64,000 nucleotides of DNA, taken from positions 52,823,025-52,887,024 of the forward strand of contig OX344763.1 of assembly GCA_947034895.1 (NCBI GenBank), in the 5' to 3' direction. Below are positions 39,065-52,700 of the stretch, piece by piece (position 1 is the first letter of the stretch; each line of letters starts with the position of its first letter). The translations under genes were made by a program, and so were the position numbers. The notes under the pieces were generated by a model. It did no database searches. It was not told the DNA's origin and was given only the letters and a program-made list of their open reading frames with translations. Source of the stretch: Rhytidiadelphus loreus. Lineage: Eukaryota; Streptophyta; Bryopsida; Hypnales; Hylocomiaceae.

Positions 39065-41505
39065 TTTTCTAAGACATGAAAATACAGCACAAGGTTCGTG
39101 CATCAATTTCTAATTTAACGTTCAAGGACATTCAATGTTACCACCAAATGAAAAAAAATTTCAATATTTGGATTTAAGAAGAATTGCTACTTGCACCACA
39201 TGATTGCACATTCTTTTTCACTTGAATTTCATAAGCTCCTATTTTCTATGACATGAAAGTACAGCGCAAGGTTATGCATCAATTTCTAATTCAATGTCCA
39301 AGGTCATTCAATGTCACCACCAAATGAAAATTTCTTTGGATACTTGGATTTAAGAAGAATTGCTACTTGCACCTCATGTTTGCACATTCTTTTTCAATTG
39401 AATTTCAGGAGTTCCAATTTTCTAAGACATGAATGTACAGCACAAGGTTCGTGCATCAATTTCTAATTTAACCTTCAAGGACATTCAATGTTACCAGCAA
39501 ATGAATATTTCTTTGGATACTTGGATTTAAGAAGAATTGCTACTTGCACCTCATGTTTGCACATTCTTTTTCACTTGAATTCCATAAGTTCCAATTTTCT
39601 ATGACATAAAAGTACAGCGCAAGGTTCGTGCATCAATTTCTAATTCAACGTTCAAGGTCATTCAATGTCACCACCAAATGAATATTTCTTTGGATATTCG
39701 GATTTAAGAAGAATTGCTACTTGCACCACATGTTTGCATATTCTTTTTCAATTGAATTTCAGGAGTTCCAATTTTCTAAGACATGAAAATACAGCACAAG
39801 GTTCGTGCATCAATTTCTAATTTAACGTTCAAGGACATTCAATTTTACCACCAAATGAAAAAAAATTTCAATATTTGGATTTAAGAAGAATTGCTACTTG
39901 CACCACATGATTGCACATTCTTTTTCACTTGAATTTCATAAGTTCCAATTTTCTATGACATGAAAGTACAGCGCAAGGTTATGCATCAATTTCTAATTCA
40001 ACGTCCAAGGTCATTCAATGTCACCACCAAACGAATATTTCTTTGGATATTTGGATGTAATTAGAATTGCTACTTGCACCACATGTTTGCACATTCTTTT
40101 TCACTTGAATTTCATAAGTTCCAATGTTCTACGACATGAAAATATAGCAGAAGGTTCGTGCATCAATTTCTAATTTAACGTTCAAGGACATTCAATGTCA
40201 CCACCAAATGAATATTTCTTTGGATATTCGGATTTAAGAAGAATTGCTACTTGCACCACATGTTTGCAAATTCTTTTTCAATTGAATTTCAGGAGTTCCA
40301 ATTTTCTAAGACATGAATGTACAGCACAAGGTTCGTGCATCAATTTCTAATTTAACCTTCAAGGACATTCAATGTTACCACCAAATGAATATTTCTTTGG
40401 ATACTTGGATTTAAGAAGAGTTGCTACTTGCACCTCATGTTTGCACATTCTTTTTCAATTGAATTTCAGGAGTTCCAATTTTCTAAGACATGAATGTACA
40501 GCACAAGGTTCGTGCATCAATTTCTAATTTAACCTTCAAGGACATTCAATGTTACCACCAAATGAATATTTCTTTGGTTACTTGGATTTAAGAAGAATTG
40601 CTACTTGCACCTCATGTTTGCACATTCTTTTTCACATGAATTCCATAAGTTCCAATTTTCTATGACATGAAAGTACAGCGCAAGGTTCGTGCATCAATTT
40701 CTAATTTAACGTTCAAGGTCATTCAATGCCACCACCAAATGAATATTTCTTTGGATATTCGGATTTAAGAAGAATTGCTACTTGCACCACATGTTTGCAC
40801 ATTCTTTTTCAATTGAATTTCATAAGTTCCAATTTTCTAAGACATAAAAGTACAGCACAAGGTTCCTGCATCAATTTCTAATTTAACGTTCAAGGACATT
40901 CAATGTTACCACCAAATGAATATTTCTTTGGATACTTGGATTTAAGAAGAATTGCTACTTGCACCTCATGTTTGCACATTCTTTTTCAATTGAATTTCAG
41001 GAGTTCCAATTTTCTAAGACATGAAAGTACAGCACAAGGTTCGTGCATCAATTTCTAATTTAACGTTCAAGGACATTCAATGTTACCACCAAATGAATAT
41101 TTCTTTGGATATTCGGATTTAAGAAGAATTGCTACTTGCACCACATGTTTGCACATTCTTTTTCACTTGAATTTCATGAGTTCCAATTTTCTAAGACATG
41201 AAAATACAGCACAAGGTTCGTGCATCAATTTCTAATTTAACCTTCAAGGACATTCAATGTTACCACCAAATGAATATTTCTTTGGATATTCGGATTTAAG
41301 AAGAATTGCTACTTGCACCACATGTTTGCACATTCTTTTTCACTTGAATTTCATGAGTTCCAATTTTCTAAGACATGAAAATACAGCACAAGGTTCGTGC
41401 ATCAATTTCTAATTTAACGTTCAAGGACATTCAATGTCACCACCTAATGAATATTTCTTTGGATACTTGGATTTAAGAAGAATTGCTACTTGCACCACAT
41501 GTTTG
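39030..41505 (+). repeat. 2,476-bp tandem duplication, copy 1
   Basis: This segment (14 x 177 minus 2) recurs at a 2,476-bp offset. Anchors are 'caaatgaaaatttctttgg' (39,321 and 41,797), 'ttaagaagagttgc' (40,411 and 42,887), 'ctttggttacttgg' and 'aatgccaccacc' (40,725 and 43,201). It is rich in 'cacctcatg' units, unlike the dimer-dominated DNA on either side. Confidence 0.86.
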
Positions 41506-43900
41506 CATATTCTTTTTCAATTGAATTTCAGGAGTTCCAATTTTCTAAGACATGAAAATACAGCACAAGGTTCGTGCATCAATTTCTAATTTAACGTTCA
41601 AGGACATTCAATGTTACCACCAAATGAAAAAAAATTTCAATATTTGGATTTAAGAAGAATTGCTACTTGCACCACATGATTGCACATTCTTTTTCACTTG
41701 AATTTCATAAGCTCCAATTTTCTATGACATGAAAGTACAGCGCAAGGTTATGCATCAATTTCTAATTCAATGTCCAAGGTCATTCAATGTCACCACCAAA
41801 TGAAAATTTCTTTGGATACTTGGATTTAAGAAGAATTGCTACTTGCACCTCATGTTTGCACATTCTTTTTCAATTGCATTTCAGGAGTTCCAATTTTCTA
41901 AGACATGAATGTACAGCACAAGGTTCGTGCATCAATTTCTAATTTAACCTTCAAGGACATTCAATGTTACCAGCAAATGAATATTTCTTTGGATACTTGG
42001 ATTTAAGAAGAATTGCTACTTGCACCTCATGTTTGCACATTCTTTTTCACTTGAATTCCATAAGTTCCAATTTTCTATGACATGAAAGTACAGCGCAAGG
42101 TTCGTGCATCAATTTCTAATTTAACGTTCAAGGTCATTCAATGTCACCACCAAATGAATATTTCTTTGGATATTCGGATTTAGGAAGAATTGCTACTTGC
42201 ACCACATGTTTGCATATTCTTTTTCAATTGAATTTCAGGAGTTCCAATTTTCTAAGACATGAAAATACAGCACAAGGTTCGTGCATCAATTTCTAATTTA
42301 ACGTTCAAGGACATTCAATTTTACCACCAAATGAAAAAAAATTTCAATATTTGGATTTAAGAAGAATTGCTACTTGCACCACATGATTGCACATTCTTTT
42401 TCACTTGAATTTCATAAGCTCCAATTTTCTATGACATGAAAGTACAGCGCAAGGTTATGCATCAATTTCTAATTCAATGTCCAAGGTCATTCAATGTCAC
42501 CACCAAATGAAAATTTCTTTGGATACTTGGATTTAAGAAGAATTGCTACTTGCACCTCATGTTTGCACATTCTTTTTCAATTGCATTTCAGGAGTTCCAA
42601 TTTTCTAAGACATGAATGTACAGCACAAGGTTCGTGCATCAATTTCTAATTTAACCTTCAAGGACATTCAATGTTACCACCAAACGAATATTTCTTTGGA
42701 TATTTGGATGTAAGAAGAATTGCTACTTGCACCACATGTTTGCACATTCTTTTTCAATTGAATTTCAGGAGTTCCAATTTTCTAAGACATGAATGTACAG
42801 CACAAGGTTCGTGCATCAATTTCTAATTTAACCTTGAAGGACATTCAATGTTACCACCAAATGAATATTTCTTTGGATACTTGGATTTAAGAAGAGTTGC
42901 TACTTGCACCTCATGTTTGCACATTCTTTTTCAATTGAATTTCAGGAGTTCCAATTTTCTAAGACATGAATGTACAGCACAAGGTTCGTGCATCAATTTC
43001 TAATTTAACCTTCAAGGACATTCAATGTTACCACCAAATGAATATTTCTTTGGTTACTTGGATTTAAGAAGAATTGCTACTTGCACCTCATGTTTGCACA
43101 TTCTTTTTCACTTGAATTCCATAAGTTCCAATTTTCTATGACATGAAAGTACAGCGCAAGGTTCGTGCATCAATTTCTAATTTAACGTTCAAGGTCATTC
43201 AATGCCACCACCAAATGAATATTTCTTTGGATATTCGGATTTAAGAAGAATTGCTACTTGCACCACATGTTTGCACATTCTTTTTCAATTGAATTTCATA
43301 AGTTCCAATTTTCTAAGACATAAAAGTACAGCACAAGGTTCCTGCATCAATTTCTAATTTAACGTTCAAGGACATTCAATGTTACCACCAAATGAATATT
43401 TCTTTGGATACTTGGATTTAAGAAGAATTGCTACTTGCACCTCATGTTTGCACATTCTTTTTCAATTGAATTTCAGGAGTTCCAATTTTCTAAGACATGA
43501 AAGTACAGCACAAGGTTCGTGCATCAATTTCTAATTTAACGTTCAAGGACATTCAATGTTACCACCAAATGAATATTTCTTTGGATATTCGGATTTAAGA
43601 AGAATTGCTACTTGCACCACATGTTTGCACATTCTTTTTCACTTGAATTTCATGATTTCCAATTTTCTAAGACATGAAAATACAGCACAAGGTTCGTGCA
43701 TCAATTTCTAATTTAACCTTCAAGGACATTCAATGTTACCACCAAATGAATATTTCTTTGGATATTCGGATTTAAGAAGAATTGCTACTTGCACCACATG
43801 TTTGCACATTCTTTTTCACTTGAATTTCATGAGTTCCAATTTTCTAAGACATGAAAATACAGCACAAGGTTCGTGCATCAATTTCTAATTTAACGTTCAA
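41506..43900 (+). repeat. 2,476-bp tandem duplication, copy 2, with nested 707-bp repeat
   Basis: This copy follows copy 1 but is locally rearranged. The 'caaatgaaaatttctttgg' cluster appears twice, at 41,797 and 42,504, 707 bp apart (4 x 177 minus 1), and replaces the units seen at ~40.03-40.3 kb in copy 1. From ~42.78 kb the original order resumes. The copy ends near 43,900, where A9-tract units begin. Confidence 0.82.
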
Positions 43901-44839
43901 GGACATTCAATGTTACCACCAAATGAAAAAAAAATTCAATATTTGGATTTAAGAAGAATTGCTACTTGCACCACATGTTTGCACATTCTTTTTCACTTGA
44001 ATTTCATGAGTTCCAATTTTCTAAGACATGAAAATACAGCACAAGGTTCGTGCATCAATTTCTAATTTAACGTTCAAGGACATTCAATGTTACCACCAAA
44101 TGAAAAAAAAATTCAATATTTGGATTTAAGAAGAATTGCTACTTGCACCACATGATTGCACATTCTTTTTCACTTGAATTTCATAAGTTCCAATTTTCTA
44201 TGATATGAAAGTACAGCGCAAGGTTATGCATCAATTTCTAATTCAACGTCCAAGGTCATTCAATGTGACCACCAAATGAATATTTCTTTGGATATTTGGA
44301 TGTAAGAAGAATTGCTACTTGCACCACATATTTGCACATTCTTTTTCACTTCAATTTCATAAGTTCGAATGTTCTACGACATGAAAATATAGCACAAGGT
44401 TCGTGCATCAATTTCTAATTTAACGTTCAAGGACATTCAATGTGACCACCAAATGAAAAAAAAATTCAATATTTGGATTTAAGAAGAATTGCTACTTGCA
44501 CCACATGTTTGCACATTCTTTTTCACTTGAATTTCATGAGTTCCAATTTTCTAAGACATGAAAATACAGCACAAGGTTCGTGCATCAATTTCTAATTTAA
44601 CGTTCAAGGACATTCAATGTTACCACCAAATGAAAAAAAAATTCAATATTTGGATTTAAGAAGAATTGCTACTTGCACCACATGTTTGCACATTCTTTTT
44701 CACTTGAATTTCATGAGTTCCAATTTTCTAAGACATGAAAATACAGCACAAGGTTCGTGCATCAATTTCTAATTTAACCTTCAAGGACATTCAATGTTAC
44801 CACCAAATGAATATTCCTTTGGATACTTGGATTTAAGAA
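43774..44839 (+). repeat. Dispersed ~1.1-kb block, site 2
   Basis: This is the distant match of the 25.2-26.3 kb block, carrying the same private cluster at 44,321-44,370. It is placed at the right end of the 2,476-bp duplication and interrupts the pattern of 'cacctcatg' units with A9-tract units. Transfer from the 25-kb region, or a remnant of a large old duplication, would both explain it. Confidence 0.82.
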
Positions 44840-46574
44840 GAATTGCTACTTGCACCACATGATTGCACATTCTTTTTCACTTGAATTTCATAAGCTCCAA
44901 TTTTCTATGACATGAAAGTACAGCGCAAGGTTATGCATCAATTTCTAATTCAACGTCCAAGGTCATTCAATGTGACCACCAGATGAATATTTCTTTGGAT
45001 TTTCGGATTTAAGAAGAATTGCTACTTGCACCACATGATTGCACATTCTTTTGAATTTGAATTTCATAAGTTCTAATGTTCTACGACATGAAAATATAGC
45101 ACAAGGTTCGTGCATCAATTTCTAATTTAACGTTCAAGGACATTCAATGTTACCACCAAATGAATATTTCTTTGGATATTCGGATTTAAGAAGACTTGCT
45201 ACTTGCACCACATGATTGCACATTCTTTTTCACTTGAATTTCATAAGTTCTAATGTTCTACGACATGAAAATATAGCACAAGGTTCGTGCATCAATTTCT
45301 AATTTAACGTTCAAGGACATTCAATGTTACCACCAAATGAAAAAAAATTTCAATATTTGGATTTAAGAAGAATTGCTACTTGCACCACATGATTGCACAT
45401 TCTTTTTCACTTGAATTTCATAAGTTCCAATTTTCTATGACATAAAAGTACAGCGTAAGGTTCATGCATCATTTTCTAATTCAAGGTCCAACGTCATTCA
45501 ATGTGACCACCAAATGAATATTTCTTTGGATATTCGGATTTAAGAAGAATTGCTACTTGCACCACATGATTGCACATTCTTTTTCACTTGAATTTCATAA
45601 GTTCCAATTTTCTATGACATGAAAGTACAGCGCAAGGTTATGCATCAATTTCTAATTGAACGTCCAAGGTCATTCAATGTCACCACCAAATGAATATTTC
45701 TTTGGATATTTGGATGTAAGAAGAATTGCTACTTGTACCACATGTTTGCATATTCTTTTTCACTTGAATTTCATAAGTTCCAATGTTCTACGACATGAAA
45801 ATACAGCACAAGGTTCGTGCATCAATTTGTAATTTAACGTTCAAGGACATTCAATGTTACCACCAAATGAAAAAAAATTCCAATATTTGGATTTAAGAAG
45901 AATTGCTACTTGCACCACATGATTGCACATTCTTTTTCACTTGAATTTCATAAGTTCCAATTTCCTATGACATGAAAGTACAGCGCAAGGTTATGCATCA
46001 ATTTCTAATTCAAATTCCAAGGTCATTTAATATCACCACCAAATGAATATTTCTTTGGATATTTGGATTTAAGAAGAATTGCTACTTGTACCACATGTTT
46101 GCATATTCTTTTTCAATTGAATTTCAGGAGTTCCAATTTTCTAAGACATGAAAATACAGCACAAGGTTCGTTCATCAATTTCTAATTTAACGTTCAAGGA
46201 CATTCAATGTTACCACCAAATGAAAAAAAATTTCAATATTTGGATTTAAGAAGAATTGCTACGTGCACCACATGATTGCACATTCTTTTTCACCTGAATT
46301 TCATAAGTTCCAATTTTCTATGACATGAAAGTACAGCGCAAGGTTATGCATCAATTTCTAATTCAACGTCCAAGGTCATTCAATGTGACCACCAAATGAA
46401 TATTTCTTTGGATATTTGGATGTAAGAAGAATTGCTACTTGCACCACATGTTTGCACATTCTTTTTCACTTGAATTTCATAAGTTCCAATGTTGTACGAC
46501 ATGAAAATACAGCACAAGGTTCGTGCATCAATTTCTAATTTAACGTTCAAGGACATTCAATGTTACCACCAAAT

Positions 46575-47440
46575 GAAAAAAAAATTCAATATTTGGATTT
46601 AAGAAGAATTGCTAGTTGCACCACATGATTGCACATTCTTTTTCACTTGAATTTCATAAGTCCCAATTTTCTATGACATGAAAGTACAGCGCAAGGTTAT
46701 GCATCAATTTCTAATTCAACGTCCAAGGTCATTCAATGTCACCACCAAATGAATATTTCTTTGGATATTTGGATTTAAGAAGAATTGCTACTTGCACCAC
46801 ATGTTTGCATATTCTTTTTCAATTGAATTTCATAAGCTCCAATTTTCTAAGACATGAAAATACAGCACAAGGTTCGTGCATCAATTTCTAATTTAACGTT
46901 CAAGGACATTAAATGTTACCACCAAATGAATATTTCTTTGGATACTTGGATTTAAGAAGAATTGCTACTTGCACCACATGTTTGCACATTCTTTTTCACT
47001 TGAATTTCATAAGTTCCAATGTTCTACGGCATGAAAATATAGCACAAGGTTCGTGCATCAATTTCTAATTTAACGTTCAAGGACATTCAATGTTACCACC
47101 AAATGAAAAAAAATTTCAATATTTGGATTTAAGAAGAATTGCTACTTGCACCACATGTTTGCACATTCTTTTTCACTTGAATTTCATAAGTTCCAATTTT
47201 CTATGACATGAAAGTACAGCGCAAGGTTATGCATCAATTTCTAATTCAACGTCCAAGGTCATTCAATGTCACCACCAAATGAATATTTCTTTGGATATTT
47301 GGATTTAAGAAGAATTGCTACTTGCACCACATGTTTGCACATTCTTTTTCAATTGAATTTCAGGAGTTCCAATTTTCTAAGACATGGAAATACAGCACAA
47401 GGTTCGTGCATCAATTTCTAATTTAACGTTCAAGGTCATT
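46575..47440 (+). repeat. 1,237-bp-period duplication, copy 1
   Basis: The segment beginning at the A9 tract (46,575) recurs 1,237 bp later (7 x 177 minus 2). The markers are 'cataagctccaattttctaa' (46,831 and 48,068) and the unusual 'ggacattaaatg' / 'ggacatttaatg' that follows it. Confidence 0.76.
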
Positions 47441-47811
47441 CAATGTCACCACCTAATGAATATTTCTTTGGATACTTGGATTTAAGAAGAATTGCTACTT
47501 GCACCACATGATTGCACATTCTTTTTCACTTGAATTTCATAAATTCCAATTTTCTATGATATAAAAGTACAGCGTAAGGTTCATGCATCAATTTTTAATT
47601 CAAGGTCCAACGTCATTCAATGTTACCACCAAATGAATAATTTTTTCGATATTTGGATCTAAGAAGAATTGCTACTTGCACCACATGTTTGCACATTCTT
47701 TTTCAATTGAATTTCAGGAGTTCCAATTTTCTAAGACATGGAAATACAGCACAAGGTTCGTGCATCAATTTCTAATTTAACGTTTAAGGACATTCAATGT
47801 TACCACCAAAT

Positions 47812-48680
47812 GAAAAAAAAATTCAATATTTGGATTTAAGAAGAATTGCTACTTGCACCACATGATTGCACATTCTTATTCACTTGAATTTCATAAGTTC
47901 CAATTTTCTATGACATGAAAGTACAGCGCAAGGTTATGCATCAATTTCTAATTCAACGTCCAAGGTCATTCAATGTCACCACCAAATGAATATTTCTTTG
48001 GATATTTGGATTTAAAAAGAATTGCTACTTGCACCACATGTTTGCATATTCTTTTTCAATTGAATTTCATAAGCTCCAATTTTCTAAGACATGAAAATAC
48101 AGCACAAGGTTCGTGCATCAATTTCTAATTTAACGTTCAAGGACATTTAATGTTACCACCAAATGAATATTTCTTTGGATACTTGGATTTAAGAAGAATT
48201 GCTACTTGCACCACATGTTTGCACATTCTTTTTCACTTGAATTTCATAAGTTCCAATGTTCTACGACATGAAAATATAGCACAAGGTTCGTGCATCAATT
48301 TCTAATTTAACGTTCAAGGACATTCAATGTTACCACCAAATGAAAATAAATTTCAATATTTGGATTTAAGAAGAATTGCTACTTGCACCACATGTTTGCA
48401 CATTCTTTTTTACTTGAATTTCATAAGTTCCAATTTTCTATGACATGAAAGTACAGCGCAAGGTTATGCATCAATTTCTAATTCAACGTCCAAGGTCATT
48501 CAATGTCACCACGAAATGAATATTTCTTTGGATATTTGGATATAAGAAGAATTGCTACTTGCACCACATGTTTGCATATTCTTTTTCAATTGAATTTCAG
48601 GAGTTCCAATTTTCTAAGACATGAAAATACAGCACAAGGTTCGTGCATCAATTTCTAATTTAACGTTCAAGGTCATTCAA
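47812..48680 (+). repeat. 1,237-bp-period duplication, copy 2
   Basis: This repeats the 46.6-47.4 kb order of monomers with scattered changes such as 'atttaaaaagaattgc' near 48,011 and 'gaaaataaatttc' near 48,344. It lies just before the passage into block III. Confidence 0.76.
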
Positions 48681-49739
48681 TGTCACCACGAAATGAATAT
48701 TTCTTTGGATATTTGGATTTAAGAAGAATTGCTACTTGCACCACATGTTTGCATATTCTTTTTCAATTGAATTTCAGGAGTTCCAATTTTCTAAGACATG
48801 AAAATACAGCACAAGGTTCGTGCATCAATTTCTAATTCAACGTCCAAGGTCATTCAATGTGACCACCAAATGAATATTTCTTTGGATTTTCGGATTTAAG
48901 AAGAATTGCTACTTGCACCACATGATTGCACATTCTTTTTCACTTGAATTTCATAAGTTCCAATTTTCTATGGCATGAAAGTACAGCGCAAGGTTCGTGC
49001 ATCAATTTCTAATTTAACGTTCAAGGACATTTAATGTCACCACCAAATGAATAATTTTTAGGATACTTGGATTTAAGAAGAATTACTTCTTGCACCTCAT
49101 GTTTGCACATTCTTTTTCACTTGAAATTCATGAGTTCCAATTTTCTAAGAGATGAAAATACAGCGCAAGGTTCGTGCATCAATTTCTAATTCAGAGTCCA
49201 ACGTCATTGAATGTTACCACCAAATGAATATTTCTTTGGATATTTGGATTTAAGAAGAATTGCAACTTGCACCACTTGTTTGTACATTCTTATTCACCTA
49301 CATTTCAAGAGTTCCAATTTACTATGACATGAAAGTACAGTGCAGGGTTCGTGCATCAATTTCTAATTTAACGTTCAAGGACATTCAATGTTACAATCAA
49401 ATGAATATTTCTTTGGATATTTGGATTTAAGAAGAATTGCAACTTGCACCACATGTTTACACATTCTTTTTCACTTGAATTTCATAAGTTCCAATTTTCT
49501 ATGGCATGAAAGTACAGCGCAAGGTTCGTGCATCAATTTCTAATTTAACGTTCAAGGACATTCAATGTTACCACCAAATGAATAATTTTTAGGACACTTG
49601 GATTTAAGAAGAATTACTTCTTGCACCACATGTTTGCACATTCTTTTTCAATTGAATTTCAGGAGTTCCAATTTTCTATTACATGAAAATACAACGCAAG
49701 GTTCGTGCATCAATTTCTAATTTAACGTCCAAAGTCATT

Positions 49740-52700
49740 CAATGGGACCACCAAATGAATATTTCTTTCGATATTTGGATTTTAGAAGAATTGCAACTTG
49801 CACCACATGTTTACACATTCTTTTTCACTTGAATTTCATAAGTTCCAATTTTCTATGACATGAAAGTACAGCGCAAGGTTCGTGCATCAATTTCTAATTT
49901 AACGTTCAAGGACATTCAATGTCACCACCAAATGAATAATTTTTTGGATACTTGGATTTAAGAAGAATTACTTCTTGCACCACATGTTTGCACATTCTTT
50001 TTCAATTGAATTTCAGGAGTTCCAATTTTCTATGACATGAAAATACAACGCAAGGTTCGTGCATCAATTTCTAATTTAACGTCCAACGTCATTCAATGTC
50101 ACCACCAAATGAATATTTCTTTCGATATTTGGATTTAAGAAGAATTGCTACTTGCACCTCATGTTTGCACATTCTTTTTCACTTGAATTTCATAAGTTCC
50201 AATTTTCTATGACATGAAAGTACAGCGCAAGGTTCGTGCATCAATTTCTTATTTAACGTCCAACGTCATTCAATGTCACCACCAAATGAATATTTCTTTC
50301 GATATTTGGATTTAAGAAGAATTGCTACTTGCACCTCATGTTTGCACATTCTTTTTCACTTGAATTTCATAAGTTCCAATTTTCTATGACATGAAAGTAC
50401 AGCGCAAGGTTCGTGCATCAATTTCTTATTTAACGTTCAAGGTCATTCAATGTGACCACCAAATGAATATTTCTTTGGATATTTGGATTTAAGAAGAATT
50501 GCTACTTGCACCGCATGTTTGCACATTCTTTTTCACTTGAAATTCATGAGTTCCAATTTTCTAAGAGATGAAAATACAGCGCAAGGTTCGTGCATCAATT
50601 TCTAATTCAGAGTCCAACGTCATTGAATGTTACCACCAAATCAATATTTCTTTGGATATTTGGATTTAAGAAGAATTGCAACTTGCACCACTTGCTTGCG
50701 CATTCTTTTTTACTTGAATTTCATGAGTTCCAATTTTCTATGACATGAAAATACAGCGCAAGGTTCGTGCATCAATTTCTAATTTAACGTTCAAGGACAT
50801 TCAATGTTACCACCAAATGAATATTTCTTTGGATATTTGGATTTAAGAAGAATTGCTACTTGCACCTCATGTTTGTACATTCTTATTCACCTGCATTTCA
50901 AGAGTTCCAATTTTCTATGACATGAAAGTACAGTGCAGGGTTCGTGCATCAATTTCTAATTTAACGTTCAAGGTCATTCAATGTCACCACCATATGAATA
51001 TTTCTTTGGATATTCAGATTTAAGAAGAATTGCTACTTGCACCACATGCTTGCACATTCTTTTTCACTTGAATTTCATGAGTTCCAATTTTCTAAGACAT
51101 GAAAGTACAGCGCAAGGTTCGTGCATCAATTTCTTATTTAACGTTCAAGGTCATTCAATGTCACCACCAAATGAATATTTCTTTGGATATTCGGATTTAA
51201 GAAGAATTGCTACTTGCACCACATGATTGCACATTCTTTTTCACTTGAATTTCATAAGTTCCAATTTTCTATGACATGAAAGTACAGCGCAAGGTTATGC
51301 ATCAATTTCTAATTCAACGTCCAAGGTCATTCAATGTCACCACCAAATGAATATTTCTTTGGATATATGGATTTAAGAAGAATTGCTACTTGCACCACAT
51401 GTTTGCATATTCTTTTTCAATTGAATTTCAGGAGTTCCAATTTTCTAAGACATGAAAATACAGCACAAGGTTCGTGCATCAATTTCTAATTTAACGTTCA
51501 AGGTCATTCAATGTTACCACCAAATGAAAGAAAATTTCAATATTTGGATTTAAGAAGAATTGCTACTTGCACCACATGTTTGCACATTCTTTTTCACTTG
51601 AATTTCATAAGTTCCAATTTTCTACGACATGAAAATATAGCACAAGGTTCGTGCATCAATTTCTAATTTAACGTTCAAGGACATTCAATGTCACCACCAA
51701 ATGAATATTTCTTTGGATATATGGATTTAAGAAGAATTGCTACTTGCACCACATGATTGCACAGTCTTTTTCACTTGAATTTCATAAGTTCCAATTTTCT
51801 ACGACATGAAAATATAGCACAAGGTTCGTGCATCAATTTCTAATTCAACGTCCAAGGTCATTCAATGTCACCACCAAATGAATATTTCTTTGGATATATG
51901 GATTTAAGAAGAATTGCTACTTGCACCACATGTTTGCATATTCTTTTTCAATTGAATTTCAGGAGTTCCAATTTTCTAAGACATGAAAATACAGCACAAG
52001 GTTCGTGCATCAATTTCTAATTTAACGTTCAAGGTCATTCAATGTTACCACCAAATGAAAGAAAATTTCAATATTTGGATTTAAGAAGAATTGCTACTTG
52101 CACCACATGATTGCACATTCTTTTTCACTTGAATTTCATAAGTTCCAATTTTCTACGACATGAAAATATAGCGCAAGGTTCGTGCATCAATTTCTAATTT
52201 AACGTTCAAGGACATTCAATGTCACCACCAAATGAATATTTCTTTGGATATATGGATTTAAGAAGAATTGCTACTTGCACCACATGATTGCACATTCTTT
52301 TTCACTTGAAATTCATGAGTTCCAATTTTCTATGACATGAAAGTACAGCGCAAGGTTCGTGCATCAATTTCTAATTTAACGTTCAAGGTCATTCAATGTC
52401 ACCACCAAATGAATATTTCTTTGGATATTCGGATTTAAGAAGAATTGCTACCTGCACCACATGATTGCACATTCTTTTTCACTTGAATTTCAGGAGTTCC
52501 AATTTTCTAAGACATGAAAGTACAGCGCAAGGTTCGTGCATCAATTTCTAATTTAACGTTCAAGGACATTCAATGTTACCACCAAATGAGAAAAAATTTC
52601 AATATTTGGATTTAAGAAGAATTGCTACTTGCACCACATGATTGCACATTCTTTTTCACTTGAAATTCATGAGTTCCAATTTTCTATGACATGAAAGTAC

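Larger units (their letters stand above)
17780..49030 (+). repeat. Satellite block II: A-tract dimer subfamily (~353 bp)
   Basis: Monomers alternate between two kinds. Type A carries an A8-A9 tract after 'ccaccaaatg', 'catgattgcac' and 'aaggttatgcatc'; the last has lost one base, giving 176 bp. Type B carries 'aatatttctttgga', often 'tggatgtaag', 'gttctacgac' or 'aggagttcc', and 'aaggttcgtgcatc', giving 177 bp. A-tract positions between 27,849 and 29,261 step by 353 (27,849; 28,202; 28,555; 28,908; 29,261). Elsewhere the dimer is interrupted by runs of single B-like units, notably at 39.3-43.8 kb where 'cacctcatg' units prevail. Several larger tandem duplications lie on top of the dimer. No gene or insertion is seen. 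Confidence 0.85.

Noticed and set aside
45041..45070. Local scramble 'attcttttgaatttgaattt' as a possible breakpoint
   Set aside because: It is explained by a few base changes within one monomer ('ttttcac' to 'ttgaatt') with phase kept on both sides.
17780..49030. A8-A9 tracts as poly(A) tails of retroelement insertions
   Set aside because: The tracts sit at the same monomer position every ~353 bp with satellite sequence on both sides and no target-site duplication. They are a fixed monomer variant.
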